This document shows positions 20,329 through 33,000 of a DNA stretch of 64,000 nt, in pieces. Positions within the stretch are counted from its first letter, which is position 1, and every line of letters begins with the position of its first letter. The stretch comes from Nansenia antarctica (lineage: Eukaryota; Chordata; Actinopteri; Argentiniformes; Microstomatidae). A model generated the notes under the pieces. That model saw only the letters and a list, made by a program, of their open reading frames with translations. It was not told the origin of the DNA and made no database searches. The DNA lies in contig OZ022345.1 of the NCBI GenBank assembly GCA_963989245.1, positions 39,583,644 through 39,647,643 on the forward strand, read 5' to 3'. Both the position numbers and the translations under genes were made by a program.

Positions 20329-20581
20329 CAGTGGGGGAAATAAGTATTGAACACATCAACATTTTGTCCAGTAAATGTATTTCCAATGAGCTTATTCAAG
20401 TGAAATTTGCACCAGACTTTGGTATTAACTCAAACAATCCAGACAAAAAAGTCCATATGTAAATAAAGCAAGTGTAATAAAGTGGAATGAAACAGGAAAA
20501 AAGTATTGTAATATAATTCATTCAATACTTAGTGGAGAAGCCTTTGTTTGTAATGACAGCTTCAAGGCGCTTTCTGTATGA
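20329..20581 (-). mobile_element. Truncated Tc1-like transposon (terminal repeat plus end of transposase)
   Basis: Starts right after a TA with CAGTGGGGGAAATAAGTATT, a terminal-repeat motif of fish Tc1/mariner elements. Read on the minus strand, the inner end encodes 'SYRKRLEAVITNKGFSTKY' then a stop, the C terminus of Tc1 transposase. The rest of the element is missing; it breaks off at the edge of the splice-donor minisatellite. Confidence 0.85.
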
Positions 20582-20584
20582 AGT

Positions 20585-21268
20585 ACAAGGTACCTGACAG
20601 AGCTTGGTGTTGGGTACCTGACAGAGCTTGGTGTTGGGTATGTGACAGAGCTTGGTGTTGGGTACCTGACAGAGCTTGGTGTTGGGTACCTGTGAGAGCT
20701 TGGTGTTGGGTATGTGTGGGGAGCATGGCGCGTTCTGGCCTGCAGAGGGAGCCAGACTGTCGCTGGAGGGGGATGACGGTCTGATTACGGACAGGTGTCA
20801 GTGATCAGACTCGTTATCCTACTGGTCTATTTAACCTGTGTGTGTTTGTTCCCCCGGGTGAGTGAAGGAGGCGGGGGAAACCTGTCGAGGTGCAGAGAGA
20901 GGAAGAGCTCAAGCGAGAGAGCCAGAACAACGGCAGAGCAGCGGCAGAGCAAGCTGAGACCCGAAAGGGGAATCAGAACCGCGTGCAGTGGCCGCAGCGG
21001 ATCCCGAGTGGGGAAGCCGGTGGGTGTGGCGGCAGTGACAGCCGCACGCCGTGGTTATTCATTGTGCTTTATTATTTGAAAAGACTCGCTCAGCACGTCA
21101 GTGACGGTGCTGAGCTGTGCAGGACGTAATAAATACGTGTTCGACAACTGTTCCTCTCTGTCGACCTCCCTCTGTGCCTAGAGACTCTTACAGTATGTGA
21201 CAGAGCTTGGTGTTGGGTACCTGTGAGAGCTTGGTGTTGGGTATGTGACAGAGCTTGGTGTTGGGTAC
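20585..21268. repeat. 24-25 bp minisatellite seeded by the psd-like splice donor, split by a solo LTR
   Basis: Units of GGTACCTGACAGAGCTTGGTGTT-type sequence (+ strand). On the gene strand each unit reads AACACCAAGCTCTCACAG|GTACCC or a close variant, i.e. the last codons of the exon ending at 21269 plus its 5' splice site. About five units at 20588-20714 and about four at 21193-21290 are separated by a 478-bp solo LTR. Confidence 0.9.
20715..21192 (+). mobile_element. Solo LTR of a retrotransposon
   Basis: 478 bp beginning TGTGGGGAGCATGGCGCG and ending GACTCTTACA, flanked by a perfect 5-bp duplication GTATG (20710-20714 and 21193-21197). AATAAA at about 21128 followed by a T/C-rich end fits an LTR R/U5 region. 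No internal retroviral genes are present, so this is the recombination product of a full element. It differs in sequence from the gypsy LTR at 3631. Confidence 0.85.
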
Positions 21269-21413
21269 CTGTGAGAGCTTGGTGCTGGACTCTGGCAGCA
21301 GAGGCCGGCTGAACTTCTTCTGGGAGCCGATGGCTGCTGGGAACGCGGGTGCTGAGAACATGGCCGCCACGGTGTTGATCCGCGTGATCCAGGACTGCAT
21401 CTGCTCAGCGTTC
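21269..21413 (-). CDS. psd: PSD/EFA6-family exon, end of PH domain
   Basis: 145-bp exon between catcgcag| and |gtaccc. It encodes 'NAEQMQSWITRINTVAAMFS', 'PAFPAAIGSQKKFSRPLLPE' and 'SSTKLSQ'. The 'EQMQSWITRIN.VAAMFSAP' block is the C-terminal PH helix and the characteristic following segment of PSD/EFA6 proteins. Its 3' splice junction has been copied tandemly into the downstream intron. Confidence 0.93.
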
Positions 21414-21479
21414 CTGCGATGGAACATGGGAAGTTCAGAACAGACTCGACACAGGGAATTTCAATAGTGAATTCACTGA

Positions 21480-21645
21480 TGCACACTCACACGCACACTC
21501 ACGCACACACACACGCACGCACGCACACACACACATACACTCACGCACACACACACACTCACGTACGCACACTCACTCACTCACACACACATACACACAC
21601 TCACACACTCACGCACACACACACTCACGTACACACACTCACTCA

Positions 21646-21685
<40 letters not shown>
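21480..21685. repeat. CA-rich compound microsatellite (CACACTCACG/CACACA)
   Basis: About 200 bp of CA, CACG and CACT repeats, followed within 20 bp by the next PH-domain exon's splice donor. Confidence 0.95.
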
Positions 21686-21691
<6 letters not shown>

Positions 21692-21704
21692 GAAAAAGAC
21701 TGAC

Positions 21705-21862
21705 GGGGCTTGGAGAAGGAACACCCTCCAGTCGGCGGTGCGCAGATAGAACACGCCCGGCCTCTTGCTGTAGTCGGTGGCCCTCAGGGCCAGGGCATGG
21801 CGGACCGACACAGCGTGCTTCACGTCCTCCTGGGACACCTGCTTCTCTGGACGGAACTCTCC
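21705..21862 (-). CDS. psd: PSD/EFA6-family exon, middle of PH domain
   Basis: 158-bp exon between atggcag| and |gtcagt. It encodes 'GEFRPEKQVSQEDVKHAVSV', 'RHALALRATDYSKRPGVFYL' and 'RTADWRVFLLQAP'. 'ATDYSKRP.VF.LRTADWR.FL.QAP' is diagnostic for the EFA6 PH domain, which binds phosphoinositides and targets the protein to the plasma membrane. Confidence 0.95.
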
Positions 21863-22209
21863 CTGCCATGGACATGTGGACCAATCAGACCAAAACAGAC
21901 ATGTTTTTTTGTTTTTTGCTCCAAGTGGATATAATAATAATAATAATAATACATTGGACTTATATAGCTTTTCTAGACATTCAAAGACGCAAAGAATAGC
22001 CTTCCAATTCTAGACTAGGCTAGTCACAGAGATGATGTCCAATCAAATCAAATCAAATTGTGTACAGTTGGAATAGACAAAGAAATGTTTTGGGGGGATC
22101 TTGCTCCACGCTCAACAACAATATATTGACAATATAAAGTATTGCCCCTTTACATTTTTAGATTTTTTTTTTTTTTGTGATAGTGTTGTGATACTCTACT
22201 GTACCTTAC

Positions 22210-22280
22210 CTTCTGCAGGTAAAGGACCAGTCCCTTTAGCATGGCATAAAATGTCTTCCATCCTCTCTTCCCCCGTGGAG
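22210..22280 (-). CDS. psd: PSD/EFA6-family exon, PH-domain strands just 3' of the giant intron
   Basis: 71-bp exon between tgtttttcag| and |gtaagg. With the base at 42244 it completes 'TPRGKRGWKTFYAMLKGLVL' then 'YLQK', the second and third strands of the PH domain. It lies only ~135 bp from the end of the 19.8-kb decamer array. Confidence 0.93.
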
Positions 22281-25200
22281 CTGAAAAACAAGATTGAGGG
22301 ATGAGTTCAGAAGAAAGCCTGACAGCTTTTTAACTGATCATATTTTTAAGTTCAGTAGATCCAGGAGGTCTGATTTATCAGGTCGTGAAATGGAGCAGGT
22401 ACGTAGGAGTGTGCTAGGAAGTAACAGGAAGTAACAGGAAGTAACAGAAGGTAACAGGATGTAACAGAAGGTAACAGGAAGTAACAGGAAGTAACAGAAG
22501 GTAACAGAAAGTAACAGAAAGTAACAGAAGGTAACAGGGAGTAACAGGAAGTAACAGGAAGTAACAGAAAGTAACAGAAGGTAACAGGGAGTAACAGAAG
22601 GTAACAGGAAGTAACAGGAAGTAACAGAAAGTAACAGAAGGTAACAGGGAGTAACAGAAGGTAACAGGAAGTAACAGGAAGTAACAGGAAGTAACAGGAA
22701 GTAACAGGAAGTAACAGGAAGTAACAGAAGGTAACAGGGAGTAACAGGAAGTAACAGAAGGTAACAGGAAGTAACAGAAAGTAACAGGAAGTAACAGAAA
22801 GTAACAGAAGGTAACAGAAAGTAACAGAAGGTAACAGAAAGTAACAGAAAGTAACAGAAAGTAACAGAAGGTAACAGAAAGTAACAGAAAGTAACAGAAA
22901 GTAACAGAAAGTAACAGAAAGTAACAGAAGGTAACAGGAAGTAACAGAAGATAACAGGAAGTAACAGAAAGTAACAGAAAGTAACAGAAAGTAACAGAAG
23001 GTAACAGGAAGTAACAGGAAGTAACAGAAGATAACAGGAAGTAACAGGAAGTAACAGGAAGTAACAGAAGGTAACAGAAAGTAACAGAAAGTAACAGAAG
23101 ATAACAGGAAGTAACAGGAAGTAACAGAAGGTAACAGGAAGTAACAGAAAGTAACAGGAAGTAACAGAAAGTAACAGGAAGTAACAGGAAGTAACAGAAA
23201 GTAACAGAAAGTAACAGAAGGTAACAGGAAGTAACAGAAAGTAACAGGAAGTAACAGAAGGTAACAGAAAGTAACAGAAAGTAACAGGAAGTAACAGAAA
23301 GTAACAGGAAGTAACAGAAGGTAACAGGAAGTAACAGAAAGTAACAGAAAGTAACAGAAAGTAACAGAAGGTAACAGGAAGTAACAGGAAGTAACAGAAG
23401 ATAACAGGAAGTAACAGGAAGTAACAGGAAGTAACAGAAAGTAACAGAAAGTAACAGAAAGTAACAGAAGGTAACAGAAAGTAACAGAAAGTAACAGAAG
23501 GTAACAGGAAGTAACAGAAGGTAACAGGAAGTAACAGGAAGTAACAGGAAGTAACAGAAAGTAACAGAAAGTAACAGAAGGTAACAGAAAGTAACAGAAA
23601 GTAACAGGAAGTAACAGAAAGTAACAGGAAGTAACAGAAAGTAACAGAAAGTAACAGAAAGTAACAGAAAGTAACAGAAAGTAACAGAAGGTAACAGGAA
23701 GTAACAGGAAGTAACAGAAGATAACAGGAAGTAACAGGAAGTAACAGGAAGTAACAGAAAGTAACAGAAAGTAACAGAAAGTAACAGGAAGTAACAGAAA
23801 GTAACAGGAAGTAACAGAAGGTAACAGAAAGTAACAGAAGGTAACAGAAAGTAACAGAAAGTAACAGGAAGTAACAGAAGGTAACAGGAAGTAACAGAAG
23901 GTAACAGGAAGTAACAGGAAGTAACAGGAAGTAACAGAAAGTAACAGAAAGTAACAGGAAGTAACAGAAAGTAACAGAAAGTAACAGGAAGTAACAGAAA
24001 GTAACAGAAGGTAACAGAAAGTAACAGAAAGTAACAGAAAGTAACAGAAGGTAACAGAAAGTAACAGGAAGTAACAGAAAGTAACAGGAAGTAACAGAAA
24101 GTAACAGAAAGTAACAGAAAGCAACAGAAGGTAACAGAAGGTAACAGAAGGTAACAGAAAGTAACAGAAAGTAACAGAAAGTAACAGAAAGTAACAGAAG
24201 GTAACAGAAAGTAACAGAAAGTAACAGAAGGTAACAGGAAGTAACAGAAAGTAACAGAAAGTAACAGGAAGTAACAGGAAGTAACAGGAAGTAACAGAAA
24301 GTAACAGAAGGTAACAGAAAGTAACAGGAAGTAACAGAAGGTAACAGAAAGTAACAGGAAGTAACAGAAAGTAACAGGAAGTAACAGAAAGTAACAGGAA
24401 GTAACAGAAAGTAACAGAAAGTAACAGAAAGTAACAGAAGGTAACAGGAAGTAACAGGAAGTAACAGAAAGTAACAGAAAGTAACAGAAAGTAACAGAAA
24501 GTAACAGAAAGTAACAGAAAGTAACAGGAAGTAACAGAAAGTAACAGGAAGTAACAGAAAGTAACAGAAAGTAACAGAAAGCAACAGAAGGTAACAGAAA
24601 GTAACAGAAAGTAACAGAAAGTAACAGAAAGTAACAGAAAGTAACAGAAAGTAACAGGAAGTAACAGAAAGTAACAGGAAGTAACAGAAGGTAACAGAAG
24701 GTAACAGAAGGTAACAGGAAGTAACAGAAAGTAACAGAAGGTAACAGGAAGTAACAGAAAGTAACAGGAAGTAACAGAAAGTAACAGAAAGTAACAGAAA
24801 GTAACAGAAAGTAACAGAAAGTAACAGAAGGTAACAGAAAGTAACAGAAGGTAACAGGAAGTAACAGAAGGTAACAGGAAGTAACAGAAGGTAACAGGAA
24901 GTAACAGGAAGTAACAGAAAGTAACAGAAAGTAACAGAAAGTAACAGAAAGTAACAGAAAGTAACAGGAAGTAACAGAAAGTAACAGAAAGTAACAGAAA
25001 GTAACAGAAGGTAACAGAAAGTAACAGAAGGTAACAGGAAGTAACAGAAGGTAACAGGAAGTAACAGAAGGTAACAGGAAGTAACAGAAGGTAACAGGAA
25101 GTAACAGAAAGTAACAGAAAGTAACAGAAAGTAACAGGAAGTAACAGGAAGTAACAGGAAGTAACAGAAAGTAACAGAAAGTAACAGAAGGTAACAGGAA

Positions 25201-28200
25201 GTAACAGACAGTAACAGAAAGTAACAGAAAGTAACAGAAGGTAACAGAAAGTAACAGAAAGTAACAGAAGGTAACAGAAAGTAACAGAAAGTAACAGAAA
25301 GTAACAGAAAGTAACAGAAAGTAACAGGAAGTAACAGAAGGTAACAGAAAGTAACAGGAAGTAACAGGAAGTAACAGGAAGTAACAGAAAGAAACAGGAA
25401 GTAACAGAAAGAAACAGGAAGTAACAGAAGGTAACAGAGAAGGTAACAGAAAGTAACAGAAAGTAACAGAAAGTAACAGAAAGTAACAGAAAGTAACAGG
25501 AAGTAACAGAAAGTAACAGAAAGTAACAGGAAGTAACAGAAAGTAACAGAAAGTAACAGAAAGTAACAGGAAGTAACAGGAAGTAACAGAAAGTAACAGA
25601 AAGTAACAGAAAGTAACAGAAAGTAACAGAAAGTAACAGAAGGTAACAGAAAGTAACAGAAGGTAACAGAAAGTAACAGAAAGTAACAGAAAGTAACAGA
25701 AAGTAACAGGAAGTAACAGGAAGTAACAGAAAGTAACAGAAAGTAACAGAAAGTAACAGGAAGTAACAGAAAGTAACAGAAAGTAACAGAAAGTAACAGG
25801 AAGTAACAGAAAGTAACAGGAAGTAACATAAAGTAACAGAAAGTAACAGAAAGTAACAGGAAGTAACAGAAAGTAACAGAAAGTAACAGAAAGTAACAGG
25901 AAGTAACAGAAAGTAACAGAAGGTAACAGAAAGTAACAGGAAGTAACAGAAAGTAACAGGAAGTAACAGGAAGTAACAGAAAGTAACAGAAAGTAACAGA
26001 AAGTAACAGAAAGTAACAGAAGGTAACAGGAAGTAACAGAAGGTAACAGAAAGTAACAGAAAGTAACAGGAAGTAACAGGAAGTAACAGGAAGTAACAGA
26101 AGGTAACAGAAAGTAACAGAAAGTAACAGGAAGTAACAGAAGGTAACAGGAAGTAACAGAAAGTAACAGGAAGTAACAGAAGGTAACAGGAAGTAACAGG
26201 AAGTAACAGAAGGTAACAGGAAGTAACAGGAAGTAACAGGAAGTAACAGGAAGTAACAGAAAGTAACAGGAAGTAACAGAAAGTAACAGAAAGTAACAGA
26301 AAGTAACAGAAAGTAACAGAAAGTAACAGAAAGTAACAGAAGGTAACAGGAAGTAACAGGAAGTAACAGAAGATAACAGGAAGTAACAGGAAGTAACAGG
26401 AAGTAACAGAAAGTAACAGAAAGTAACAGAAAGTAACAGGAAGTAACAGAAAGTAACAGGAAGTAACAGAAGGTAACAGAAAGTAACAGAAGGTAACAGA
26501 AAGTAACAGAAAGTAACAGGAAGTAACAGAAGGTAACAGGAAGTAACAGAAGGTAACAGGAAGTAACAGGAAGTAACAGGAAGTAACAGAAAGTAACAGA
26601 AAGTAACAGGAAGTAACAGAAAGTAACAGAAAGTAACAGGAAGTAACAGAAAGTAACAGAAGGTAACAGAAAGTAACAGAAAGTAACAGAAAGTAACAGA
26701 AGGTAACAGGAAGTAACAGAAAGTAACAGAAGGTAACAGGGAGTAACAGAAGGTAACAGAAGGTAACAGAAGGTAACAGAAAGTAACAGAAGGTAACAGA
26801 AAGTAACAGGAAGTAACAGAAAGTAACAGGAAGTAACAGAAAGTAACAGAAAGTAACAGAAAGCAACAGAAGGTAACAGAAGGTAACAGAAGGTAACAGA
26901 AAGTAACAGAAAGTAACAGAAAGTAACAGAAAGTAACAGAAGGTAACAGAAAGTAACAGGAAGTAACAGAAAGTAACAGAAAGTAACAGAAAGTAACAGA
27001 AGGTAACAGGAAGTAACAGAAAGTAACAGAAAGTAACAGAAAGTAACAGAAAGTAACAGAAGGTAACAGGAAGTAACAGAAAGTAACAGAAAGTAACAGG
27101 AAGTAACAGGAAGTAACAGGAAGTAACAGAAAGTAACAGAAGGTAACAGAAAGTAACAGGAAGTAACAGAAGGTAACAGAAAGTAACAGGAAGTAACAGA
27201 AAGTAACAGGAAGTAACAGAAGGTAACAGGAAGTAACAGGAAGTAACAGAAGGTAACAGGAAGTAACAGGAAGTAACAGGAAGTAACAGGAAGTAACAGA
27301 AAGTAACAGGAAGTAACAGGAAGTAACAGAAAGTAACAGGAAGTAACAGAAAGTAACAGGAAGTAACAGAAGGTAACAGGAAGTAACAGGAAGTAACAGA
27401 AGGTAACAGAAAGTAACAGGAAGTAACAGAAAGTAACAGAAGGTAACAGGAAGTAACAGGAAGTAACAGGAAGTAACAGAAGGTAACAGGAAGTAACAGA
27501 AAGTAACAGGAAGTAACAGAAGGTAACAGGAAGTAACAGGAAGTAACAGAAGGTAACAGGAAGTAACAGGAAGTAACAGGAAGTAACAGGAAGTAACAGA
27601 AAGTAACAGGAAGTAACAGAAAGTAACAGAAAGTAACAGAAAGTAACAGAAAGTAACAGAAAGTAACAGAAAGTAACAGAAGGTAACAGGAAGTAACAGG
27701 AAGTAACAGAAGATAACAGGAAGTAACAGGAAGTAACAGGAAGTAACAGAAAGTAACAGAAAGTAACAGAAAGTAACAGGAAGTAACAGAAAGTAACAGG
27801 AAGTAACAGAAGGTAACAGAAAGTAACAGAAGGTAACAGAAAGTAACAGAAAGTAACAGGAAGTAACAGAAGGTAACAGGAAGTAACAGAAGGTAACAGG
27901 AAGTAACAGGAAGTAACAGGAAGTAACAGAAAGTAACAGAAAGTAACAGGAAGTAACAGAAAGTAACAGAAAGTAACAGGAAGTAACAGAAAGTAACAGA
28001 AGGTAACAGAAAGTAACAGAAAGTAACAGAAAGTAACAGAAGGTAACAGAAAGTAACAGGAAGTAACAGAAAGTAACAGGAAGTAACAGAAAGTAACAGA
28101 AAGTAACAGAAAGCAACAGAAGGTAACAGAAGGTAACAGAAGGTAACAGAAAGTAACAGAAAGTAACAGAAAGTAACAGAAAGTAACAGAAGGTAACAGA

Positions 28201-28869
28201 AAGTAACAGGAAGTAACAGAAAGTAACAGAAAGTAACAGAAAGTAACAGAAGGTAACAGGAAGTAACAGAAAGTAACAGAAAGTAACAGAAAGTAACAGA
28301 AAGTAACAGAAGGTAACAGGAAGTAACAGAAAGTAACAGAAAGTAACAGGAAGTAACAGGAAGTAACAGGAAGTAACAGAAAGTAACAGAAGGTAACAGA
28401 AAGTAACAGGAAGTAACAGAAGGTAACAGAAAGTAACAGGAAGTAACAGAAAGTAACAGGAAGTAACAGAAGGTAACAGGAAGTAACAGGAAGTAACAGA
28501 AGGTAACAGGAAGTAACAGGAAGTAACAGGAAGTAACAGGAAGTAACAGAAAGTAACAGAAAGTAACAGGAAGTAACAGGAAGTAACAGAAAGTAACAGG
28601 AAGTAACAGAAAGTAACAGGAAGTAACAGAAGGTAACAGGAAGTAACAGGAAGTAACAGAAGGTAACAGAAAGTAACAGGAAGTAACAGAAAGTAACAGA
28701 AAGTAACAGAAGGTAACAGGAAGTAACAGGAAGTAACAGGAAGTAACAGAAAGTAACAGAAAGTAACAGAAAGTAACAGAAAGTAACAGGAAGTAACAGA
28801 AAGTAACAGAAGGTAACAGAAAGTAACAGGAAGTAACAGAAAGTAACAGAAGGTAACAGGAAGTAACAG

Positions 28870-29515
28870 AAGTAACAGGAAGTAACAGAAAGTAACAGGA
28901 AGTAACAGGAAGTAACAGGAAGTAACAGAAAGTAACAGAAAGTAACAGGAAGTAACAGAAGGTAACAGAAAAGTAACAGGAAGTAACAGAAGGTAACAGA
29001 AAGTAACAGAAAGTAAAGAAGTAACAGGAAGTAACAGAAAGTAACAGAAGTAACAGGAAGTAACAGAAAGTAACAGAAAGTAACAGAAGGTAACAGGAAG
29101 TAACAGAAAGTAACAGGAAGTAACAGAAAGAACAGAAAGTAACAGGAAGTAACAGAAAGTAACAGAAAGTAACAGGAAGTAACAGAAAGTAACAGAAGGT
29201 AACAGGAAGTAACAGAAAGTAACAGGAAGTAACAGGAAGTAACAGAAAGTAACAGAAAGTAACAGGAAGTAACAGAAAGTAACAGGAAGTAACAGAAAGT
29301 AACAGAAAGTAACAGAAAGTAACAGAAAGTAACAGAAAGTAACAGGAAGTAACAGAAAGTAACAGGGAAGTAACAGAAAGTAACAGAAAGTAACAGGAAG
29401 TAACAGAAAGTAACAGAAGGTAACAGAAAGTAAACAGAAAGTAACAGAAGGTAACAGAAAGTAACAGGAAGTACAGAAGGTAACAGGAAGTAACAGAAGG
29501 TAACAGGAAAGTAAC
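28870..29515. repeat. Indel-rich zone in the decamer array
   Basis: Here many units are 8, 9 or 11 bp (e.g. ACAGAAGTAAC lacking a base, CAGGGAAGTAAC, GTAAACAG, GTACAGAAGG), whereas the remaining ~19 kb is almost strictly 10-bp. Either a degenerate patch or local consensus errors in the assembly. Confidence 0.85.
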
Positions 29516-30099
29516 AGAAAGTAACAGGAAGTAACAGAAAGTAACAGAAAGTAACAGGAAGTAACAGAAAGTAACAGAAAGTAACAGAAAGTAACAGAAG
29601 GTAACAGGAAGTAACAGAAAGTAACAGGAAGTAACAGAAAGTAACAGAAAGTAACAGGAAGTAACAGAAGGTAACAGGAAGTAACAGGAAGTAACAGAAG
29701 GTAACAGGAAGTAACAGAAGGTAACAGGAAGTAACAGAAAGTAACAGGAAGTAACAGAAAGTAACAGAAAGTAACAGGAAGTAACAGGAAGTAACAGAAA
29801 GTAACAGGAAGTAACAGAAAGTAACAGGAAGTAACAGAAAGTAACAGAAGGTAACAGAAAGTAACAGGAAGTAACAGAAGGTAACAGGAAGTAACAGAAG
29901 GTAACAGGAAGTAACAGAAGGTAACAGGAAGTAACAGAAAGTAACAGAAGGTAACAGAAAGTAACAGGAAGTAACAGAAAGTAACAGAAAGTAACAGGAA
30001 GTAACAGGAAGTAACAGAAAGTAACAGAAAGTAACAGAAAGTAACAGAAGGTAACAGGAAGTAACAGAAAGTAACAGAAAGTAACAGGAAGTAACAGAA

Positions 30100-33000
30100 G
30101 GTAACAGAAAGTAACAGAAGGTAACAGGAAGTAACAGAAAGTAACAGAAAGTAACAGAAAGTAACAGAAGGTAACAGAAAGTAACAGAAAGTAACAGAAA
30201 GTAACAGAAAGTAACAGGAAGTAACAGAAAGTAACAGAAAGTAAAAGGAAGTAACAGGAAGTAACAGAAAGTAACAGGAAGTAACAGAAAGTAACAGAAA
30301 GTAACAGAAAGTAACAGGAAGTAACAGAAGGTAACAGGAAGTAACAGGAAGTAACAGAAGGTAACAGGAAGTAACAGAAGGTAACAGGAAGTAACAGAAA
30401 GTAACAGAAAGTAACAGAAAGTAACAGAAAGTAACAGAAAGTAACAGAAGGTAACAGAAAGTAACAGAAAGTAACAGGAAGTAACAGAAAGTAACAGAAG
30501 GTAACAGGAAGTAACAGAAAGTAACAGGAAGTAACAGAAAGTAACAGGAAGTAACAGAAAGTAACAGAAGGTAACAGAAAGTAACAGGAAGTAACAGAAG
30601 GTAACAGGAAGTAACAGAAGGTAACAGGAAGTAACAGAAAGTAACAGAAGGTAACAGGAAGTAACAGGAAGTAACAGAAAGTAACAGGAAGTAACAGAAA
30701 GTAACAGGAAGTAACAGAAAGTAACAGAAAGTAACAGAAAGTAACAGAAGGTAACAGGAAGTAACAGGAAGTAACAGGAAGTAACAGAAGGTAACAGAAA
30801 GTAACAGAAGGTAACAGGAAGTAACAGGAAGTAACAGAAAGTAACAGAAAGTAACAGGAAGTAACAGAAGGTAACAGAAAGTAACAGAAGGTAACAGGAA
30901 GTAACAGAAGGTAACAGGAAGTAACAGAAAGTAACAGAAGGTAACAGGAAGTAACAGGAAGTAACAGGAAGTAACAGAAAGTAACAGGAAGTAACAGAAA
31001 GTAACAGGAAGTAACAGAAGGTAACAGAAAGTATCAGAAGGTAACAGGAAGTAACAGGAAGTAACAGAAAGTAACAGAAAGTAACAGGAAGTAACAGAAG
31101 GTAACAGAAAGTAACAGGAAGTAACAGAAGGTAACAGGAAGTAACAGGAAGTAACAGAAAGTAACAGAAGGTAACAGAAAGTAACAGAAGGTAACAGGAA
31201 GTAACAGGAAGTAACAGAAGGTAACAGGAAGTAACAGAAGGTAACAGGAAGTAACAGGAAGTAACAGAAAGTAACAGAAGGTAACAGAAAGTAACAGGAA
31301 GTAACAGAAAGTAACAGAAAGTAACAGAAAGTAACAGAAAGTAACAGAAGGTAACAGGAAGTAACATAAAGTAACAGAAGGTAACAGGAAGTAACAGAAA
31401 GTAACAGAAGGTAACAGGAAGTAACATAAAGTAACAGAAGGTAACAGGAAGTAACAGAAGGTAACAGGAAGTAACAGGAAGTAACAGAAGGTAACAGAAG
31501 GTAACAGGAAGTAACAGAAGGTAACAGGAAGTAACAGAAAGTAACAGAAGGTAACAGAAGGTAACAGGAAGTAACAGAAAGTAACAGAAAGTAACAGAAG
31601 GTAACAGGAAGTAACAGAAAGTAACAGAAGGTAACAGGAAGTAACAGGAAGTAACAGAAGGTAACAGGAAGTAACAGAAAGTAACAGAAGGTAACAGAAA
31701 GTAACAGAAAGTAACAGAAGGTAACAGGAAGTAACAGGAAGTAACAGGAAGTAACAGAAGGTAACAGAAAGTAACAGAAAGTAACAGAAGGTAACAGAAA
31801 GTAACAGAAAGTAACAGGAAGTAACAGGAAGTAACAGAAGGTAACAGGAAGTAACAGAAAGTAACAGAAGGTAACAGGAAGTAACAGGAAGTAACAGAAG
31901 GTAACAGAAGGTAACAGGAAGTAACAGGAAGTAACAGGAAGTAACAGAAGGTAACAGAAAGTAACAGGAAGTAACAGAAGGTAACAGAAAGTAACAGAAA
32001 GTAACAGAAAGTAACAGGAAGTAACAGGAAGTAACAGAAGGTAACAGAAAGTAACAGGAAGTAACAGAAGGTAACAGGAAGTAACAGAAGGTAACAGAAA
32101 GTAACAGGAAGTAACAGAAAGTAACAGAAAGTAACAGAAAGTAACAGAAGGTAACAGAAAGTAACAGAAAGTAACAGAAAGTAACAGAAAGTAACAGGAA
32201 GTAACAGAAAGTAACAGAAAGTAAAAGGAAGTAACAGGAAGTAACAGAAAGTAACAGGAAGTAACAGAAAGTAACAGAAAGTAACAGAAAGTAACAGGAA
32301 GTAACAGAAGGTAACAGGAAGTAACAGGAAGTAACAGAAGGTAACAGGAAGTAACAGAAGGTAACAGGAAGTAACAGAAAGTAACAGAAAGTAACAGAAA
32401 GTAACAGAAAGTAACAGAAAGTAACAGAAGGTAACAGAAAGTAACAGAAAGTAACAGGAAGTAACAGAAAGTAACAGAAGGTAACAGGAAGTAACAGAAA
32501 GTAACAGGAAGTAACAGAAAGTAACAGGAAGTAACAGAAAGTAACAGAAGGTAACAGAAAGTAACAGGAAGTAACAGAAGGTAACAGGAAGTAACAGAAG
32601 GTAACAGGAAGTAACAGAAAGTAACAGAAGGTAACAGGAAGTAACAGGAAGTAACAGAAAGTAACAGGAAGTAACAGAAAGTAACAGGAAGTAACAGAAA
32701 GTAACAGAAAGTAACAGAAAGTAACAGAAGGTAACAGGAAGTAACAGGAAGTAACAGGAAGTAACAGAAGGTAACAGAAAGTAACAGGAAGTAACAGAAG
32801 GTAACAGGAAGTAACAGAAGGTAACAGAAAGTAACAGGAAGTAACAGAAAGTAACAGAAAGTAACAGAAAGTAACAGAAGGTAACAGAAAGTAACAGAAA
32901 GTAACAGAAAGTAACAGAAAGTAACAGGAAGTAACAGAAAGTAACAGAAAGTAAAAGGAAGTAACAGGAAGTAACAGAAAGTAACAGGAAGTAACAGAAA

